Source: a bacterium
GTDB lineage: Bacteria; Verrucomicrobiota; Verrucomicrobiia; Verrucomicrobiales; Akkermansiaceae
DNA: 64,000 nt
Reading direction: 5' to 3'
Assembly (NCBI GenBank): GCA_018222765.1
Contig: JAAEZT010000010.1
Coordinates: forward strand, 28,426 to 92,425
Position numbers and translations under genes: made by a program. Positions 17,280-27,354 of this stretch are shown piece after piece (position 1 is the first letter of the stretch; each line of letters starts with the position of its first letter). The notes under the pieces were generated by a model, which searched no databases, was not told the origin of the DNA, and saw only the letters and a program-made list of their open reading frames with translations.

Positions 17280-18490
17280 CAACGTCAGAAAAAACACAGA
17301 AGTATCTTCTCCAAACATATGGACGGTTTCCCCTCACCATTGTGCGAGGCAGCGGAACCAAGGTGTGGGACGACCGCGGGCGTGAGTATCTCGACTTCTG
17401 TGCGGGCATTGCCACCTGCTCGATCGGCCACTGCCATCCGGCTCTTTCCAAAGCGGTCGCAGACCAGGCGCAGACGCTCATGCACTGCTCAAATCTCTAT
17501 GCTGGAGATAATCAAGCCGACCTCGCCGAGCTTCTTGTCGAAGGCATTATCGGCGAGCCCGGGAAGGTCTTTTTTTCCAACTCCGGCGCGGAAGCCAACG
17601 ACGGCCTGATCAAACTCGCACGGAGATTTGGAGCCGAAAGCGACCGGCACGAAATCATCACCTTCAGCAAAGGTTTCCACGGTCGAACCATCGGAGCAAT
17701 GTCTGCCACTGCACAGGGAAAAATCCACGGCGGCTTCGGACCACTTTTCCCTGGCTTCGTTTATTCCGATTTTAATGACCTCGCGGCCGCCAAAGCCGCC
17801 ATCACCGACAAAACGGCAGCCCTCCTCGTCGAACCCATCCAGGGCGAAGGCGGAGTGAATGTCGCCACCAAGGAATTCCTCGAAGGTCTCGCCGCCCTCG
17901 CCAAAGAGCACAATCTTCTCCTTCTCTTGGATGAAGTCCAAACCGGCTTCGGCCGGACCGGCGAAATCAACGGCTGGGAACCCATCGCTCCCGACATCCA
18001 ACCCGACGCCGTCTCCTGGGCCAAAGGAATGGGTGGGGGATTCCCCATCGGAGGCTTTTGGGTTTCGGATAAGCACGCCCCCCTCCTCGGCCCCGGCAGT
18101 CACGGCTCTACCTACGGCGGCAACGCCCTCGCCTGCGCCGCCTCCCTCGCGGTCGTGCAAACAATCATCTCGGAAAACCTCATCGAGAACGTCAAAAAAA
18201 GAGAAACCCAAATCCGTGAAACCATCGCGGCCTGGAATCATCCCGCTATCAACTGCGTCAAAGGCCACGGTCTCCTCCTCGGAGCCAAACTCGACGAGAG
18301 CAAGCTCAACATTCCAGAAGGAAAGGTGCCCTCGATCTACCTCACCATCGCCCTCATCGAAGCAGGGTCCCTCCACGCGCCCGCCGGCCCCGACGTCGTC
18401 CGCCTCATCCCACCGCTCAACGTCACCGCGGAGGAAGTCGATCAGATGCTCGAAATCCTCAAGTCAGTCTTGGACAACCATCTAAAGTAG
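17276..18490 (+). CDS. argD: Class III aminotransferase, probably acetylornithine transaminase
   Basis: The 404-residue PLP enzyme has the acetylornithine/succinyldiaminopimelate transaminase pattern: LDFCAGIATCSIGHCHP, FFSNSGAEANDGLIKLAR (phosphate loop), FHGRTIGAMSATAQ, LLLLDEVQTGFGRTG (PLP-ring Asp) and SWAKGMGGGFPIGGFW with the Schiff-base Lys. In arginine synthesis it makes N-acetylornithine from the semialdehyde, and in many bacteria it also acts in lysine/DAP synthesis. No other arg gene is nearby, so the substrate is inferred from similarity alone. Its start overlaps the stop of the upstream transporter remnant. Confidence 0.85.
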   Translation: MTTSEKTQKYLLQTYGRFPLTIVRGSGTKVWDDRGREYLDFCAGIATCSIGHCHPALSKAVADQAQTLMHCSNLYAGDNQADLAELLVEGIIGEPGKVFFSNSGAEANDGLIKLARRFGAESDRHEIITFSKGFHGRTIGAMSATAQGKIHGGFGPLFPGFVYSDFNDLAAAKAAITDKTAALLVEPIQGEGGVNVATKEFLEGLAALAKEHNLLLLLDEVQTGFGRTGEINGWEPIAPDIQPDAVSWAKGMGGGFPIGGFWVSDKHAPLLGPGSHGSTYGGNALACAASLAVVQTIISENLIENVKKRETQIRETIAAWNHPAINCVKGHGLLLGAKLDESKLNIPEGKVPSIYLTIALIEAGSLHAPAGPDVVRLIPPLNVTAEEVDQMLEILKSVLDNHLK

Positions 18491-18510
18491 CCGAAAGCTC
18501 CAACTTTTAA

Positions 18511-19104
18511 CTACTTCCCCCCACCGTTGTAGATCGCCCCGCCATTCCGCAGGTAATTCTGCAGCGGCTTGGTCGCCGCTTCGCGTTCGATGTCCCGGAA
18601 AACCGTGATCCCGCGCTTTTCCAACTCCTCCGGCCAGCTATCCAGCTTCGGACCTTCGTCAAATCCGACCTTTTCGGCATCCGAGGTTCGGGCCCCACAC
18701 ACTACGCTTTTCACTCCGGACCAGGGAATCGCTCCCAGACACATCGAACAAGGCTCGACACTGGTCACAAGTTGCAAATTAGGTCGCAGCGATTTACTCA
18801 GGTCATGGGTTTTCAAGATGTTCTGTGCAAAAGACAACGCGAGAATCTCGGCATGAGAAATAGAGTATCCTGATTCCACCACTCGATTCACTCCGAGAGA
18901 AACCAGCTCACCTGTATCAGAATCAAACACCGCCGCACCGAACGGGCCTCCGGATTCCCGGGAAACATTCTCGTCCGCCAGCTTAATCGCCAAAGCCATG
19001 CGGGATTCGATGGTTGGAAATATTTCGTTCAACGAGCCTTCAAAATCACCGATCCAATTCGGAAGATTTACCCGAACACTGAGAGTATGAGAAAGAGGGT
19101 TCAT
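18511..19104 (-). CDS. Nucleoside/cytidine-type deaminase (zinc)
   Basis: The 197-residue protein has the cytidine deaminase-like zinc site: HAEILALSFAQ (His ligand and catalytic Glu, near residue 82) and SVEPCSMCLGAIPWSGVKSVVCGA (two Cys ligands). SGGPFGAAVFDSDTGELVSLGVNRV before it matches the guanine deaminase/TadA-like branch. Residues 1-35 extend beyond the core and have no clear match. The C-terminal part (EGPKLDSWPEELEKRGITVF) is typical of GuaD-like nucleoside deaminases rather than of TadA. It is convergent with argD. The substrate (guanine, cytosine or other) cannot be told from sequence. Confidence 0.82.
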   Translation of the reverse strand: MNPLSHTLSVRVNLPNWIGDFEGSLNEIFPTIESRMALAIKLADENVSRESGGPFGAAVFDSDTGELVSLGVNRVVESGYSISHAEILALSFAQNILKTHDLSKSLRPNLQLVTSVEPCSMCLGAIPWSGVKSVVCGARTSDAEKVGFDEGPKLDSWPEELEKRGITVFRDIEREAATKPLQNYLRNGGAIYNGGGK

Positions 19105-19223
19105 TCAATAAAGAGACTTGGCTTCCCTGAAACCTAACCTACTCGGCTCCCCAAAGACACCTTTACTCCCGAATTTTCCATCATTGATCCCTCAGGGATG
19201 AATTTGCAGACTCCTACGCTTTC

Positions 19224-21830
19224 ATGAAAAAATCTTGCCTCCTGACCCTCGTCACGGTCATCGCCATTCCCGTTCTGGGACAACTCTCAAAGGACGGCTC
19301 TCAACGAAAAGCTCCACCCAAAAGCTGGACCAAGTTTGAATGGACTCAAAAGAAAGATATCCTCCTCAAACATTTCGCTCCGACCACCGAGGAGCTCGCT
19401 GCCATCGACAAGGCCCTCCCCACCAGACCTTCGGTCGAACCGAAAATTCCCCGCCGCATTCTCCTCTTCTACAAATGCGACTACCCGCACACCTCAATCG
19501 CCACCGGCATCGCGGCTTTTGAAAAAATGGGCCAGACCACCAAAGCCTTCACAGTCGACAGCACCGACGACCCCGAAAAGTTCTCCGCGCAAAACCTCGC
19601 GCAATACGACGCCATCCTTCTCAACAACTCCGTTGGTTACGAAAACTTCCTTAACAAGACCCAACGTCAGGCTCTTCTCGATTTCGTTAAATCCGGAAAT
19701 GGTCTCATCGGCATCCACGCCGCTGCCGATGCCTGCAAGGAGTGGAAACCCGGCGCCGATCTCATGGGCGCCGTCTTCGAATGCCACCCTTGGACCTCCA
19801 AAGGAACTTGGGCTCTCAAAGTAGAATCTCCTCTTCATCCACTCAACACGGCCTTCGCCGAAACAGGCGACTTCATCAACGACGAGATTTATCACTACCG
19901 CAACGGTTCCTTTTCCACCGACAGATCCCGCGTCCTCCTGAGTCTCGACATGGAACAGCCGCGCAATTTTTTAGGTAGAGGACTTCAGAAAAAAAATGCC
20001 GGGGTCATTAAAAAAGAAAACAATTATCCCGTCGCTTGGCTCCACCAACATGGCAAAGGCCGCGTCTTCTATTCCAACCTAGGCCACAACCATTCGACCT
20101 ACTGGAATCCCAAAGTCCTACAACACTATCTCGACGGCATCCAATACGCCCTCGGCGATCTCGAAGCCGACGCCACGCCTTCCGGGAAACTTTCCCTCAC
20201 TACCGTCGCCCCCGCCCCAGCCAAGCGCATCGTATTTCTAGCCGGTCGACCATCCCATAAATCTGGCGATCACGAATTCCGCGCCGGCTGCCTCCTTCTC
20301 GCCAAAGCTCTCAACACCCAGAGCGACCTCCCCGTGAAGGCCGAGGTCATTTCTGGCTGGCCCAAAGACGACACGGTGCTCGATGGTGCCGCCGCCCTTG
20401 TCATCTACTGCGATTCCGACTCCGTCCACCGCGAGCAATACAAGCGTCTTATGGAACTCCACGAAGAAGGATCCGGCATCTTCTTTATGCACTACGGCGT
20501 GCACCCCAAGAAACCCGAGGACGGCAAAAATTATTACCTCCCCACCGTCGGTGGCTTCATGGAATCCGGCTTCTCAGTAAACCCAAAATGGGCTGCTGAC
20601 CTCAACGCAAACTCCGATCATCCTGTCCGACGCGGTTGCGAAGAACCCGTTCCCGTTTACGACGAATGGTATTACTCCCTTCGCTTCGCTAAAAATGCCA
20701 TCCCTCTCGTCACAGCCATCCCCACCAAAGACAACATGGTTGTTGGATCCAATCTCTGGAACGAAAATGCCACCAAGAACTATGGCCAACCTCAAAACCT
20801 CGTCTGGGGATTTGAGGACTCCGACGGCACCCGCGGCGGCGGCTTCACCGGCGGACACTACCATCGCAACTGGGTCATCGACGGCTATCGCAAGATGATC
20901 CTCAACACCATCGTCTGGATTGCCGGCATGGATGTTCCTGAAGGCGGCGTGAAGTCCGAAAAAATCACCGAAGAACAAATCAACGCCAATCTCGATCAAA
21001 AGGAAAACATGACGCACATCAAGCTCCCCTTGAAAACCGCCATGGACTACCGCCTCGCCGAACTCCGCTCCCGCGCCGAGCGAAAGAAATCCGCCAAAGA
21101 CAAAAAATCACCACCAAAAGAAAAAACCCCATCCATTGACGAGCCACTCTCCATCACTCCTTGGCGTCTGCTTTTAGACAAAGACCTCGTCCAGTGGGAA
21201 AAGTGGCTCGGTGTTTCCGGCGAAAACAAAGCTCCACTTGGACTCAACAATGATCCGCTCAAGGTCTTCTCAGTCATCGAAGAAAAAGGTAAACCAATCC
21301 TCAAGATTTCTGGTCAACTCGATGGCGCTCTCACCACAAAAAAAGAATTCGAGAACTACCACCTCTCACTCCAGTTCAAATGGGGCGAAAAGAAATGGGA
21401 ACCCCGCCTCAAATCAAAGCGCAACTCCGGCCTCCTTCTGCACAGTGTCGGCAACCACGGAACGATCCTATCCGCCTGGAAAAAATCGCTTGAATATCAA
21501 ATCCAGGAAGGTTCTACGGGCAGATTTAATTCGACCGTCGGAACAACAACCGGCTCCAACACCGCAAAGCACGAACTACACGAAAAGCCCCACGGTGAAT
21601 GGAATACTATCGACGTCTACACCATCGCCAACCAGATGATTTTCCTCATCAATGGTAAGATTAGCCATATTCTCCAAAAAACTCGCGAGGTGACACAGCA
21701 CGGGCTCACTCCCCTCACTCGGGGCCAGATCCAACTCCAATCCGAGGGTTCCGAAATCTTCTTCCGAGATATCAGGATCCGCAATCTTCCCGAATTCCCC
21801 CCGGCGGTCAAAGCCGTCATCACAAAGTAA
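19224..21830 (+). CDS. Exported protein: two ThuA-like domains plus C-terminal DUF1080-like domain
   Basis: The 868-residue protein starts with a signal peptide (MKKSCLLTLVTVIAIPVLGQ). A ThuA/glutamine-amidotransferase-like domain spans about 77-310 (RRILLFYKCDYPHTS, GNGLIGIHAAADACKEW, GRVFYSNLGHNHSTYW). A second spans about 333-575 (KRIVFLAGRPSHKSGDHEF, GSGIFFMHYGVHPK, GHYHRNWVIDGYRKMIL). Residues about 645-868 form a DUF1080-like (3-keto-disaccharide hydrolase/LamG-like) domain with SGLLLHSVG and IQLQSEGSEIFFRDIRIRNL. ThuA is linked to trehalose and disaccharide use, and DUF1080 proteins to 3-keto-sugar hydrolysis. A periplasmic carbohydrate role is likely; the substrate is unknown. Confidence 0.85.
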   Translation: MKKSCLLTLVTVIAIPVLGQLSKDGSQRKAPPKSWTKFEWTQKKDILLKHFAPTTEELAAIDKALPTRPSVEPKIPRRILLFYKCDYPHTSIATGIAAFEKMGQTTKAFTVDSTDDPEKFSAQNLAQYDAILLNNSVGYENFLNKTQRQALLDFVKSGNGLIGIHAAADACKEWKPGADLMGAVFECHPWTSKGTWALKVESPLHPLNTAFAETGDFINDEIYHYRNGSFSTDRSRVLLSLDMEQPRNFLGRGLQKKNAGVIKKENNYPVAWLHQHGKGRVFYSNLGHNHSTYWNPKVLQHYLDGIQYALGDLEADATPSGKLSLTTVAPAPAKRIVFLAGRPSHKSGDHEFRAGCLLLAKALNTQSDLPVKAEVISGWPKDDTVLDGAAALVIYCDSDSVHREQYKRLMELHEEGSGIFFMHYGVHPKKPEDGKNYYLPTVGGFMESGFSVNPKWAADLNANSDHPVRRGCEEPVPVYDEWYYSLRFAKNAIPLVTAIPTKDNMVVGSNLWNENATKNYGQPQNLVWGFEDSDGTRGGGFTGGHYHRNWVIDGYRKMILNTIVWIAGMDVPEGGVKSEKITEEQINANLDQKENMTHIKLPLKTAMDYRLAELRSRAERKKSAKDKKSPPKEKTPSIDEPLSITPWRLLLDKDLVQWEKWLGVSGENKAPLGLNNDPLKVFSVIEEKGKPILKISGQLDGALTTKKEFENYHLSLQFKWGEKKWEPRLKSKRNSGLLLHSVGNHGTILSAWKKSLEYQIQEGSTGRFNSTVGTTTGSNTAKHELHEKPHGEWNTIDVYTIANQMIFLINGKISHILQKTREVTQHGLTPLTRGQIQLQSEGSEIFFRDIRIRNLPEFPPAVKAVITK

Positions 21831-21905
21831 CCGAAAGTTTTATTTTTGGCACCCGCAAGCAGGCCGCAGAGAACCCTGGCTCCGCGCCAAAATTGAAAAT
21901 CTTGG

Positions 21906-24377
21906 CTACTTTTTCTTTGGCGGCATGAAGCTTCCTGCTCCGGGCGTAAAGTCCCACGGGTCGGTCTTCTCTCCCAATTTCTCTAAGAACGCACCCGAAG
22001 AAAACGCGAGGAAGAAATTCTCATCACCCTTCGCATGCCGCGTCCGCGCATACACCGCCTTCATCTCCGGCAAGACCGACTTCGCGGATTCCCCCATCAA
22101 CTCAATCGCTCGACACGCCCGCAAGGCCACCGCCCAAGTCGGGTTGTCCAACTCGTTCACCAGAACCTTGAAGGCGTTGGGACGAGAGGCTTTTCTCTGA
22201 GCCAACATAGCCGCCGCCTCGATTCGAACATCAGCAGCAGAATCATTAAGCAATCCTCTTATCAACTTCATCACTGGCTCACCTATTTCCCTATCCCGTA
22301 GGGAAATCACCCCCCAAAACCTTTTTGCTGGATCATCTGACGACAAAGCCTTCACTCCCACCTCAACATTCCGCCCCACTGAATCAGCCACTTCCCACAC
22401 CCCCTTTAGATAAGGACCAAAAACTAGTTCTTTCCCAATAATTGTATCCGCAATCGGAAGCTTTGAATCATTCACCCAATCAGCCATCACCCCTTCGGGT
22501 AAACATCCAACATCTCCAGTTTCCCAGCGGAGGCGTCGCAAGGCCCTTCGAGCATCACCCAAAGCCTTGCCTTCTTGTGAAGTCATTTTCTGATCTAGGA
22601 TATTCCGAACATTCTCCGGATCAGCCTCACAATCATAAAACTCCTCAGCCTTCCTCGACGACAGCAAGTAATGCGCTTGTCCCACGGACAATTTCATCCC
22701 CGTTTCTTGATACCGATACATCTCCTGACGAATCTCGCCCAAATCCGAAAACACCGACCGCTGATTCCACGAATAATGCGGATGGTAATTCCGAATATAC
22801 AACCACCGGCCACTCCTTACCGATCGCGAACAATCAAACACTTCATCCACCCGGTCCCGCGCGCCATAAACCCATTCCCTTTCTTGCCCTTTACCAATCA
22901 CACGACTCTTCGACATCACCTTGGGCACCTCCAAACCCGCCAAACTCAACACCGTCGGCGCAAAGTCCACAAAGCTCACCAGACGATCCGTCTTTTCTCC
23001 TGCCTTCGGCGCACCAGCCACCAAATGCCGCCATTTCTGGGGCACCCTAATCATCAAAGGCACGCGCATCCCCGAGTCCGTCAGCAATCTCTTATGACGC
23101 GGCATTCCTGAACCATGGTCGGAGTAAAAAAAGACAATGGTCTCTTCTGCCAAGCCATCATCTTCCAACTCCTTGAGAATCCGACCGACATTCTGATCCA
23201 TCACAGTGACGCAATCATGATACCGCGCCAACCCTTTCCGCACGACCGGAGTGTCGGGATAGTACGAAGGAACTCTTACTTCCTTCGGGTCGTGGACCTC
23301 ACCAGGCGACAGCTTCGATTGCACCTCTTTCTGAAACACCTCATGCGGCCAAACCATCGTGCGCGATTGATGCGAGGTCATGTCATTAAAAATCGCAAAG
23401 AACGGCTGCCCGTCCCTCTTCCCCCGCCAATGTGCCTTCCCACTTGAATCATCCCAACACGCCTCGATCAAGCGCCCCGCGTCCGCCGAGTTGTAATCGG
23501 TCTTCACATTGTTCGTGGTGTAATATCCCGCCTCCCGTAAATACTCCGGAAAGCCGCGAACCCCCTTCGGTAATGGAAAAGCGGAACGCATCTGCCCCGT
23601 CCCCGTCGTGGTGGGATACATCCCCGTGATCAAACACGAGCGCGACGGCGAGCACACCGGATAAGCCGCAAAGGCATGGGTGTATAAAATACTCTCCTTC
23701 GCAAAGGCATCGAGATTAGGCGTAATGGCATCCTTGTCGCCATAGCATCCCAGAGTCGGACTCATGTCCTCCGCCACGATCCACAAAATATTCGGCCGCT
23801 CCACCTTCCCTGTCTTAGCGGCAATTTCCCGAGCCCGAATATTCCGAAACTTCACCACCCCGCCTTTGCCATGATGCTGAATGCCAAAGTATCCCTTTAA
23901 CTGCTTCCCGTTCTTCAAATCTGAAACCAACTCGCCATTCACCCAGGTCCGAATCCGCTCTCCCTCGGCTCTCACCCGGAAGTGATTCCACTCCCCCTCT
24001 TTAAGGACGCCCTTCTCCTTGCTTAACCATCCGCCAAGCCCAATCCCGTAGACTCCTCCCGGAATCTTTCGGTCAATCTCGACCTGATACCCCTTCGGCT
24101 TCCCTTTTTCTCCCTGGCATCGGAAAGCTAATCCCGAGTTAAATCCCTCATATTCCGGCAGCATTACTTCAAGCTCCGCCTCAAAATCACTCATTTGAAT
24201 ATCCGACGTGACCCAAACGTTCAACTTGGACATTAAATGCAACTCGCCATTCTTCGCCTCGAACTGCTCCGCCTTCGCCCGTGGAGTCCAGCCTTTCGTC
24301 GATTTCCCATCGAATAACTCCACCCACTCGCCCTGCACCAAACCCATTCCCATCAACAAGATCGCCAAGAATTTCAT
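21906..24377 (-). CDS. Exported type I sulfatase with N-terminal DUF1080-like domain and C-terminal HEAT-like repeats
   Basis: The 823-residue protein starts MKFLAILLMGMGLVQGEW, a signal peptide. Residues about 16-190 are a DUF1080/LamG-like domain (VELFDGKSTKGWTPR, NSGLAFRCQGEKGKPKGYQ). Residues about 195-620 are a sulfatase: PNILWIVAEDMSPTLGCYG (metal Asp), VCSPSRSCLITGMYP with the CxPxR formylglycine motif, and FFYSDHGSGMPRHK. Residues about 690-790 look like HEAT repeats (LLNDSAADVRIEAAAMLAQR). The Cys must be converted to formylglycine by a sulfatase-maturing enzyme, none of which is in this window. A GTG at 24389 is an alternative start. It is convergent with the ThuA gene. Confidence 0.9.
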   Translation of the reverse strand: MKFLAILLMGMGLVQGEWVELFDGKSTKGWTPRAKAEQFEAKNGELHLMSKLNVWVTSDIQMSDFEAELEVMLPEYEGFNSGLAFRCQGEKGKPKGYQVEIDRKIPGGVYGIGLGGWLSKEKGVLKEGEWNHFRVRAEGERIRTWVNGELVSDLKNGKQLKGYFGIQHHGKGGVVKFRNIRAREIAAKTGKVERPNILWIVAEDMSPTLGCYGDKDAITPNLDAFAKESILYTHAFAAYPVCSPSRSCLITGMYPTTTGTGQMRSAFPLPKGVRGFPEYLREAGYYTTNNVKTDYNSADAGRLIEACWDDSSGKAHWRGKRDGQPFFAIFNDMTSHQSRTMVWPHEVFQKEVQSKLSPGEVHDPKEVRVPSYYPDTPVVRKGLARYHDCVTVMDQNVGRILKELEDDGLAEETIVFFYSDHGSGMPRHKRLLTDSGMRVPLMIRVPQKWRHLVAGAPKAGEKTDRLVSFVDFAPTVLSLAGLEVPKVMSKSRVIGKGQEREWVYGARDRVDEVFDCSRSVRSGRWLYIRNYHPHYSWNQRSVFSDLGEIRQEMYRYQETGMKLSVGQAHYLLSSRKAEEFYDCEADPENVRNILDQKMTSQEGKALGDARRALRRLRWETGDVGCLPEGVMADWVNDSKLPIADTIIGKELVFGPYLKGVWEVADSVGRNVEVGVKALSSDDPAKRFWGVISLRDREIGEPVMKLIRGLLNDSAADVRIEAAAMLAQRKASRPNAFKVLVNELDNPTWAVALRACRAIELMGESAKSVLPEMKAVYARTRHAKGDENFFLAFSSGAFLEKLGEKTDPWDFTPGAGSFMPPKKK

Positions 24378-24498
24378 GCCCCATCCCACACCATTCCGCC
24401 CCGCACCTCCAAGCTATAAATCAACCTCAATCTCCCCTGCCTGAAAAGCCACCAATAATCCTTGGCAAGGCAGACTTCCTGCATACTCTCCGGAATCC

Positions 24499-26334
24499 AT
24501 GCGGGGAATCTCACCTCCCCGCTCCCACTTGATGATGCTTTTTCGAACGATCAACCTCGTAACCTGCCTTGCCTCAGTCCTCTTACTGACGACCTGCAAG
24601 CGCCCTTTCAGCGACCGAGCTCAGGATCTCTCTGTCTTCCGGTTTTCCGAAAATGGCGCCCCGGTTACCATGGATCCCGTCCAGTCGGCGACGCAATACG
24701 CCAATCTGATGACCACAAGCATCTACGACCAACTCTATGAATACAAATATCTTGCCCGCCCTTACGAACTGAAGCCACGGCTCGCGGAAGCCATGCCGGA
24801 AGTCAGCGAGGACGGTCTGACCTACACTTACCGAATCAAAAAAGGCATCCTCTTCGCCGACAACGAATGTTTCCCCGCAGGGAAAGGGCGCGAAGTCACT
24901 GCAAACGACTTTGTCTACTCCATGCGACGCCTTTTCGATCCCAAGGCAAGATCCCAAGGAGCGTGGCTCTGGCAGGGAAAAATCAAAGGGCTCGACGAAT
25001 GGAAGGAAGAAGGCGCCGACTACTCGAAGTCGATTGAAGGACTTAAAGCTCTCGACGATTACACCATTCAGATCATCTTGAACAAACCTTTCCCCCAGCT
25101 CACTTACACCTTTGCGATGGGCTTTTCTTCGGTCACCCCAAGAGAGGCCGTCGAATATTACGGCAAAGAGTTTGGACTTAATCCGGTTGGCAGCGGCCCC
25201 TATAAGCTCAAATCCTTCAGCACCAAAAAAGCCATCTTGGTCCGAAACGAAAACTACCGTGAGGAGATCTTCAGCCTCGAAGAAGAAGGATACGACCCGA
25301 AAACCCAGAGCGGGTTCGGTCTGGAAAGATTGGAAGGCAAGAAGCTCCCTATCATGGACACGACTGAGGTTTATTTCATGGAGGAATCAATGACCCGATG
25401 GAATTCCCTCAACAAAGGAACGGAAATCCACTTCGGCGGCATTCCTACCGAGCTCACCCACATGGTTGCGGAGGAACTCAACCCTCTCGTCCTAAAGCCT
25501 AAATATGCCGAAAAATTCACGGCGATGAACCTCCCCGACCTTGGGACGGTTTACCTCTACTTGAATATGTCGGACCCCAAAATTGGCCACCATTCCGATC
25601 CCGAACAAAACCGCCGCAACCTCCTTTTAAGAAAGGCCATCAGCGCCGCCTACGATTGGCCACAACGAAGCCGTCGATTCTACAACGGCACGGCCGCACT
25701 CTTCCCTGGCACGATCCCGCCTGGCCTCGACGGCTACGACGAGGCCTTTACCCCGGAAATGACCGAGCCCGATTACGAAAAAGCTAAAGCCTACCTTAAG
25801 GAAGGGGGGTGGAACGCCGACAACCTTCCCGTGCTCGACTATAATGGCACCGCCAGTGTGCAAAACAAACAAATGTACGAACAGTTTCGTGGGTGGATGG
25901 AGAAGATTGGCTATCCACGCAAGAAAATCCCCTACGTTTCTTTCGCCACTTTCGGTGACTTCAACAAAGCGGTCAAACAACGCAACTGCACTTTGATCGG
26001 AATGGCCTGGGGATTGGACTATCCCGACGCCGAGAACGTCCTCCAGCTTTTCTACGGACCAAATGGCAGCCCGGGATCAAATTCCTCCAACTTCAATGAT
26101 CCGGCGTATAACGAGATGTTTGAGAAATCCGTCGTCATGCAACCCGGCCCGGAACGAACCGAAATTTACAAGAAACTCAATCAGATCATCATCGACGATG
26201 TCCCCGCGGTATGCGGAATCTCAAGAAACACCCCATTCATCTGGCACAAGAACGTGGTCTTCTTACCCTCTCGTAATCCTCACGGGAGCCTCTTTAAATA
26301 CGCTCTCGTCTTTGACGAATCGGACGACCAGTAG
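24499..26334 (+). CDS. oppA: Peptide ABC transporter substrate-binding lipoprotein (OppA-like)
   Basis: The 611-residue SBP_bac_5 family protein carries a lipoprotein signal with lipobox LLTTC (about residue 33 from the first ATG). Family features include RLAEAMPEVSEDGLTYTYRIKKGILFAD, PVGSGPYKLKSF, LRKAISAAYDWP and QLFYGPNGSPGSNSSNFNDP. It would capture oligopeptides in the periplasm and hand them to the OppB/C channel. It is the first gene of oppABCDF. Starts at 24499 and at 24532/24535 are all possible; only the signal n-region differs. The next gene begins 6 bp after its stop. Confidence 0.9.
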   Translation: MRGISPPRSHLMMLFRTINLVTCLASVLLLTTCKRPFSDRAQDLSVFRFSENGAPVTMDPVQSATQYANLMTTSIYDQLYEYKYLARPYELKPRLAEAMPEVSEDGLTYTYRIKKGILFADNECFPAGKGREVTANDFVYSMRRLFDPKARSQGAWLWQGKIKGLDEWKEEGADYSKSIEGLKALDDYTIQIILNKPFPQLTYTFAMGFSSVTPREAVEYYGKEFGLNPVGSGPYKLKSFSTKKAILVRNENYREEIFSLEEEGYDPKTQSGFGLERLEGKKLPIMDTTEVYFMEESMTRWNSLNKGTEIHFGGIPTELTHMVAEELNPLVLKPKYAEKFTAMNLPDLGTVYLYLNMSDPKIGHHSDPEQNRRNLLLRKAISAAYDWPQRSRRFYNGTAALFPGTIPPGLDGYDEAFTPEMTEPDYEKAKAYLKEGGWNADNLPVLDYNGTASVQNKQMYEQFRGWMEKIGYPRKKIPYVSFATFGDFNKAVKQRNCTLIGMAWGLDYPDAENVLQLFYGPNGSPGSNSSNFNDPAYNEMFEKSVVMQPGPERTEIYKKLNQIIIDDVPAVCGISRNTPFIWHKNVVFLPSRNPHGSLFKYALVFDESDDQ

Positions 26335-26340
26335 ACAAGT

Positions 26341-27345
26341 ATGGAAACGCTACAATTTGCTCTTAGAAAACTGCTCTACTCAGTCCCGCTGCTGTTTGGG
26401 GTGACTTTTATCAGCTTCTTCCTAATGGTCTACCACGGCCCGGATCTGACTTATACCATCCTCGGGAAAAACCCAACACCGGAACAAATCGCCGAAGTCC
26501 ATCGCGAGCTTGGGTATGACCAGCCCTTTCTCAAGCGTTACTTTCTCTTCCTCAAGGAAATCATCACCTTTGATTTCGGCTCTTCCATTTCCTCCGGAGA
26601 AAAAGTCTCCTCCATCCTAAAGAAAAGTGTCCCGGTCTCCTTCATGGTCGCCCTGCCGGCATTCATCCTTTCCAACGCCCTCGGCATCATTCTTGCCCTC
26701 TATGCCGCCAATCATCGGGGAAAGAAAAACGACAAAATTATCATGGTCATGGCCGCCGGAGGAATGAGCGTCAGCTTTCTCATGGTTGTCATCGCCTTCC
26801 AAATTATGTTCTGCACGAGCTATGGTCTGGTGGACTGGTTCCCCGTTCAGGGGTGGATCTCGCCTCCGCCAGATTACCCCGACGCCACCACCGGTGAAAT
26901 CCTCTACTACTATTGGTATTACTACTGGTCTCATGTCACGGTCCCCACCCTTGCGAGCGTATTCGTCGCCTTGGGATACAACACCCGTTTCTTCCGCGCC
27001 GTCATTGTTGAGGAACTCAACAAAGACTACGTCCGGACCGCCCGGGCATACGGAGTGAGCAATCGTAAGATCATGATCAAGCATGTCCTCAAAAATGCCC
27101 TGATCCCGATCTCAACACGCATCATCATCACCATTCCCTTCGTGATCATTGCCGGCAACCTCGTCGTGGAAAAGTTCTTCGGTATTCCCGGAGTTGGCCT
27201 GGTCACTTACGACGCAATCACGAACGGCGATCTTCCTATTGTGAAAGCGGTCGTCACCTCCACCGCTGTGCTTTACGTCATCGCACTCATTCTCACGGAT
27301 ATCGTCTACAAGATGATCGACCCACGAACCTCATACAACCAATAA
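26341..27345 (+). CDS. oppB: Oligopeptide ABC transporter permease OppB-like
   Basis: The 334-residue inner-membrane protein starts LQFALRKLLYSVPLLFGVTFISFFL, the usual first membrane segment of DppB/OppB permeases. HRELGYDQPFLKRYFLFL follows in the characteristic periplasmic loop. The cytoplasmic EAA loop is visible as YVRTARAYGVSNRKIMIKHVLKNALIPI, and the end has IPGVGLVTYDAITNGDLPIV. It forms the channel with OppC. It follows oppA by 6 bp and precedes oppC by 9 bp. The region near 26895-26940 encodes an aromatic-rich loop (EILYYYWYYYWSH), which is unusual but does not disturb the family pattern. Confidence 0.94.
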   Translation: METLQFALRKLLYSVPLLFGVTFISFFLMVYHGPDLTYTILGKNPTPEQIAEVHRELGYDQPFLKRYFLFLKEIITFDFGSSISSGEKVSSILKKSVPVSFMVALPAFILSNALGIILALYAANHRGKKNDKIIMVMAAGGMSVSFLMVVIAFQIMFCTSYGLVDWFPVQGWISPPPDYPDATTGEILYYYWYYYWSHVTVPTLASVFVALGYNTRFFRAVIVEELNKDYVRTARAYGVSNRKIMIKHVLKNALIPISTRIIITIPFVIIAGNLVVEKFFGIPGVGLVTYDAITNGDLPIVKAVVTSTAVLYVIALILTDIVYKMIDPRTSYNQ

Positions 27346-27354
27346 CCCGGAATC

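Noticed and set aside
17489..18376. 295-codon minus frame over argD
   Set aside because: Antisense shadow of a clear aminotransferase gene.
26895..26940. Low-complexity Tyr/Trp-rich stretch in oppB as a possible frameshift
   Set aside because: The frame and family motifs continue normally on both sides, so it is a loop peculiarity and not an error.
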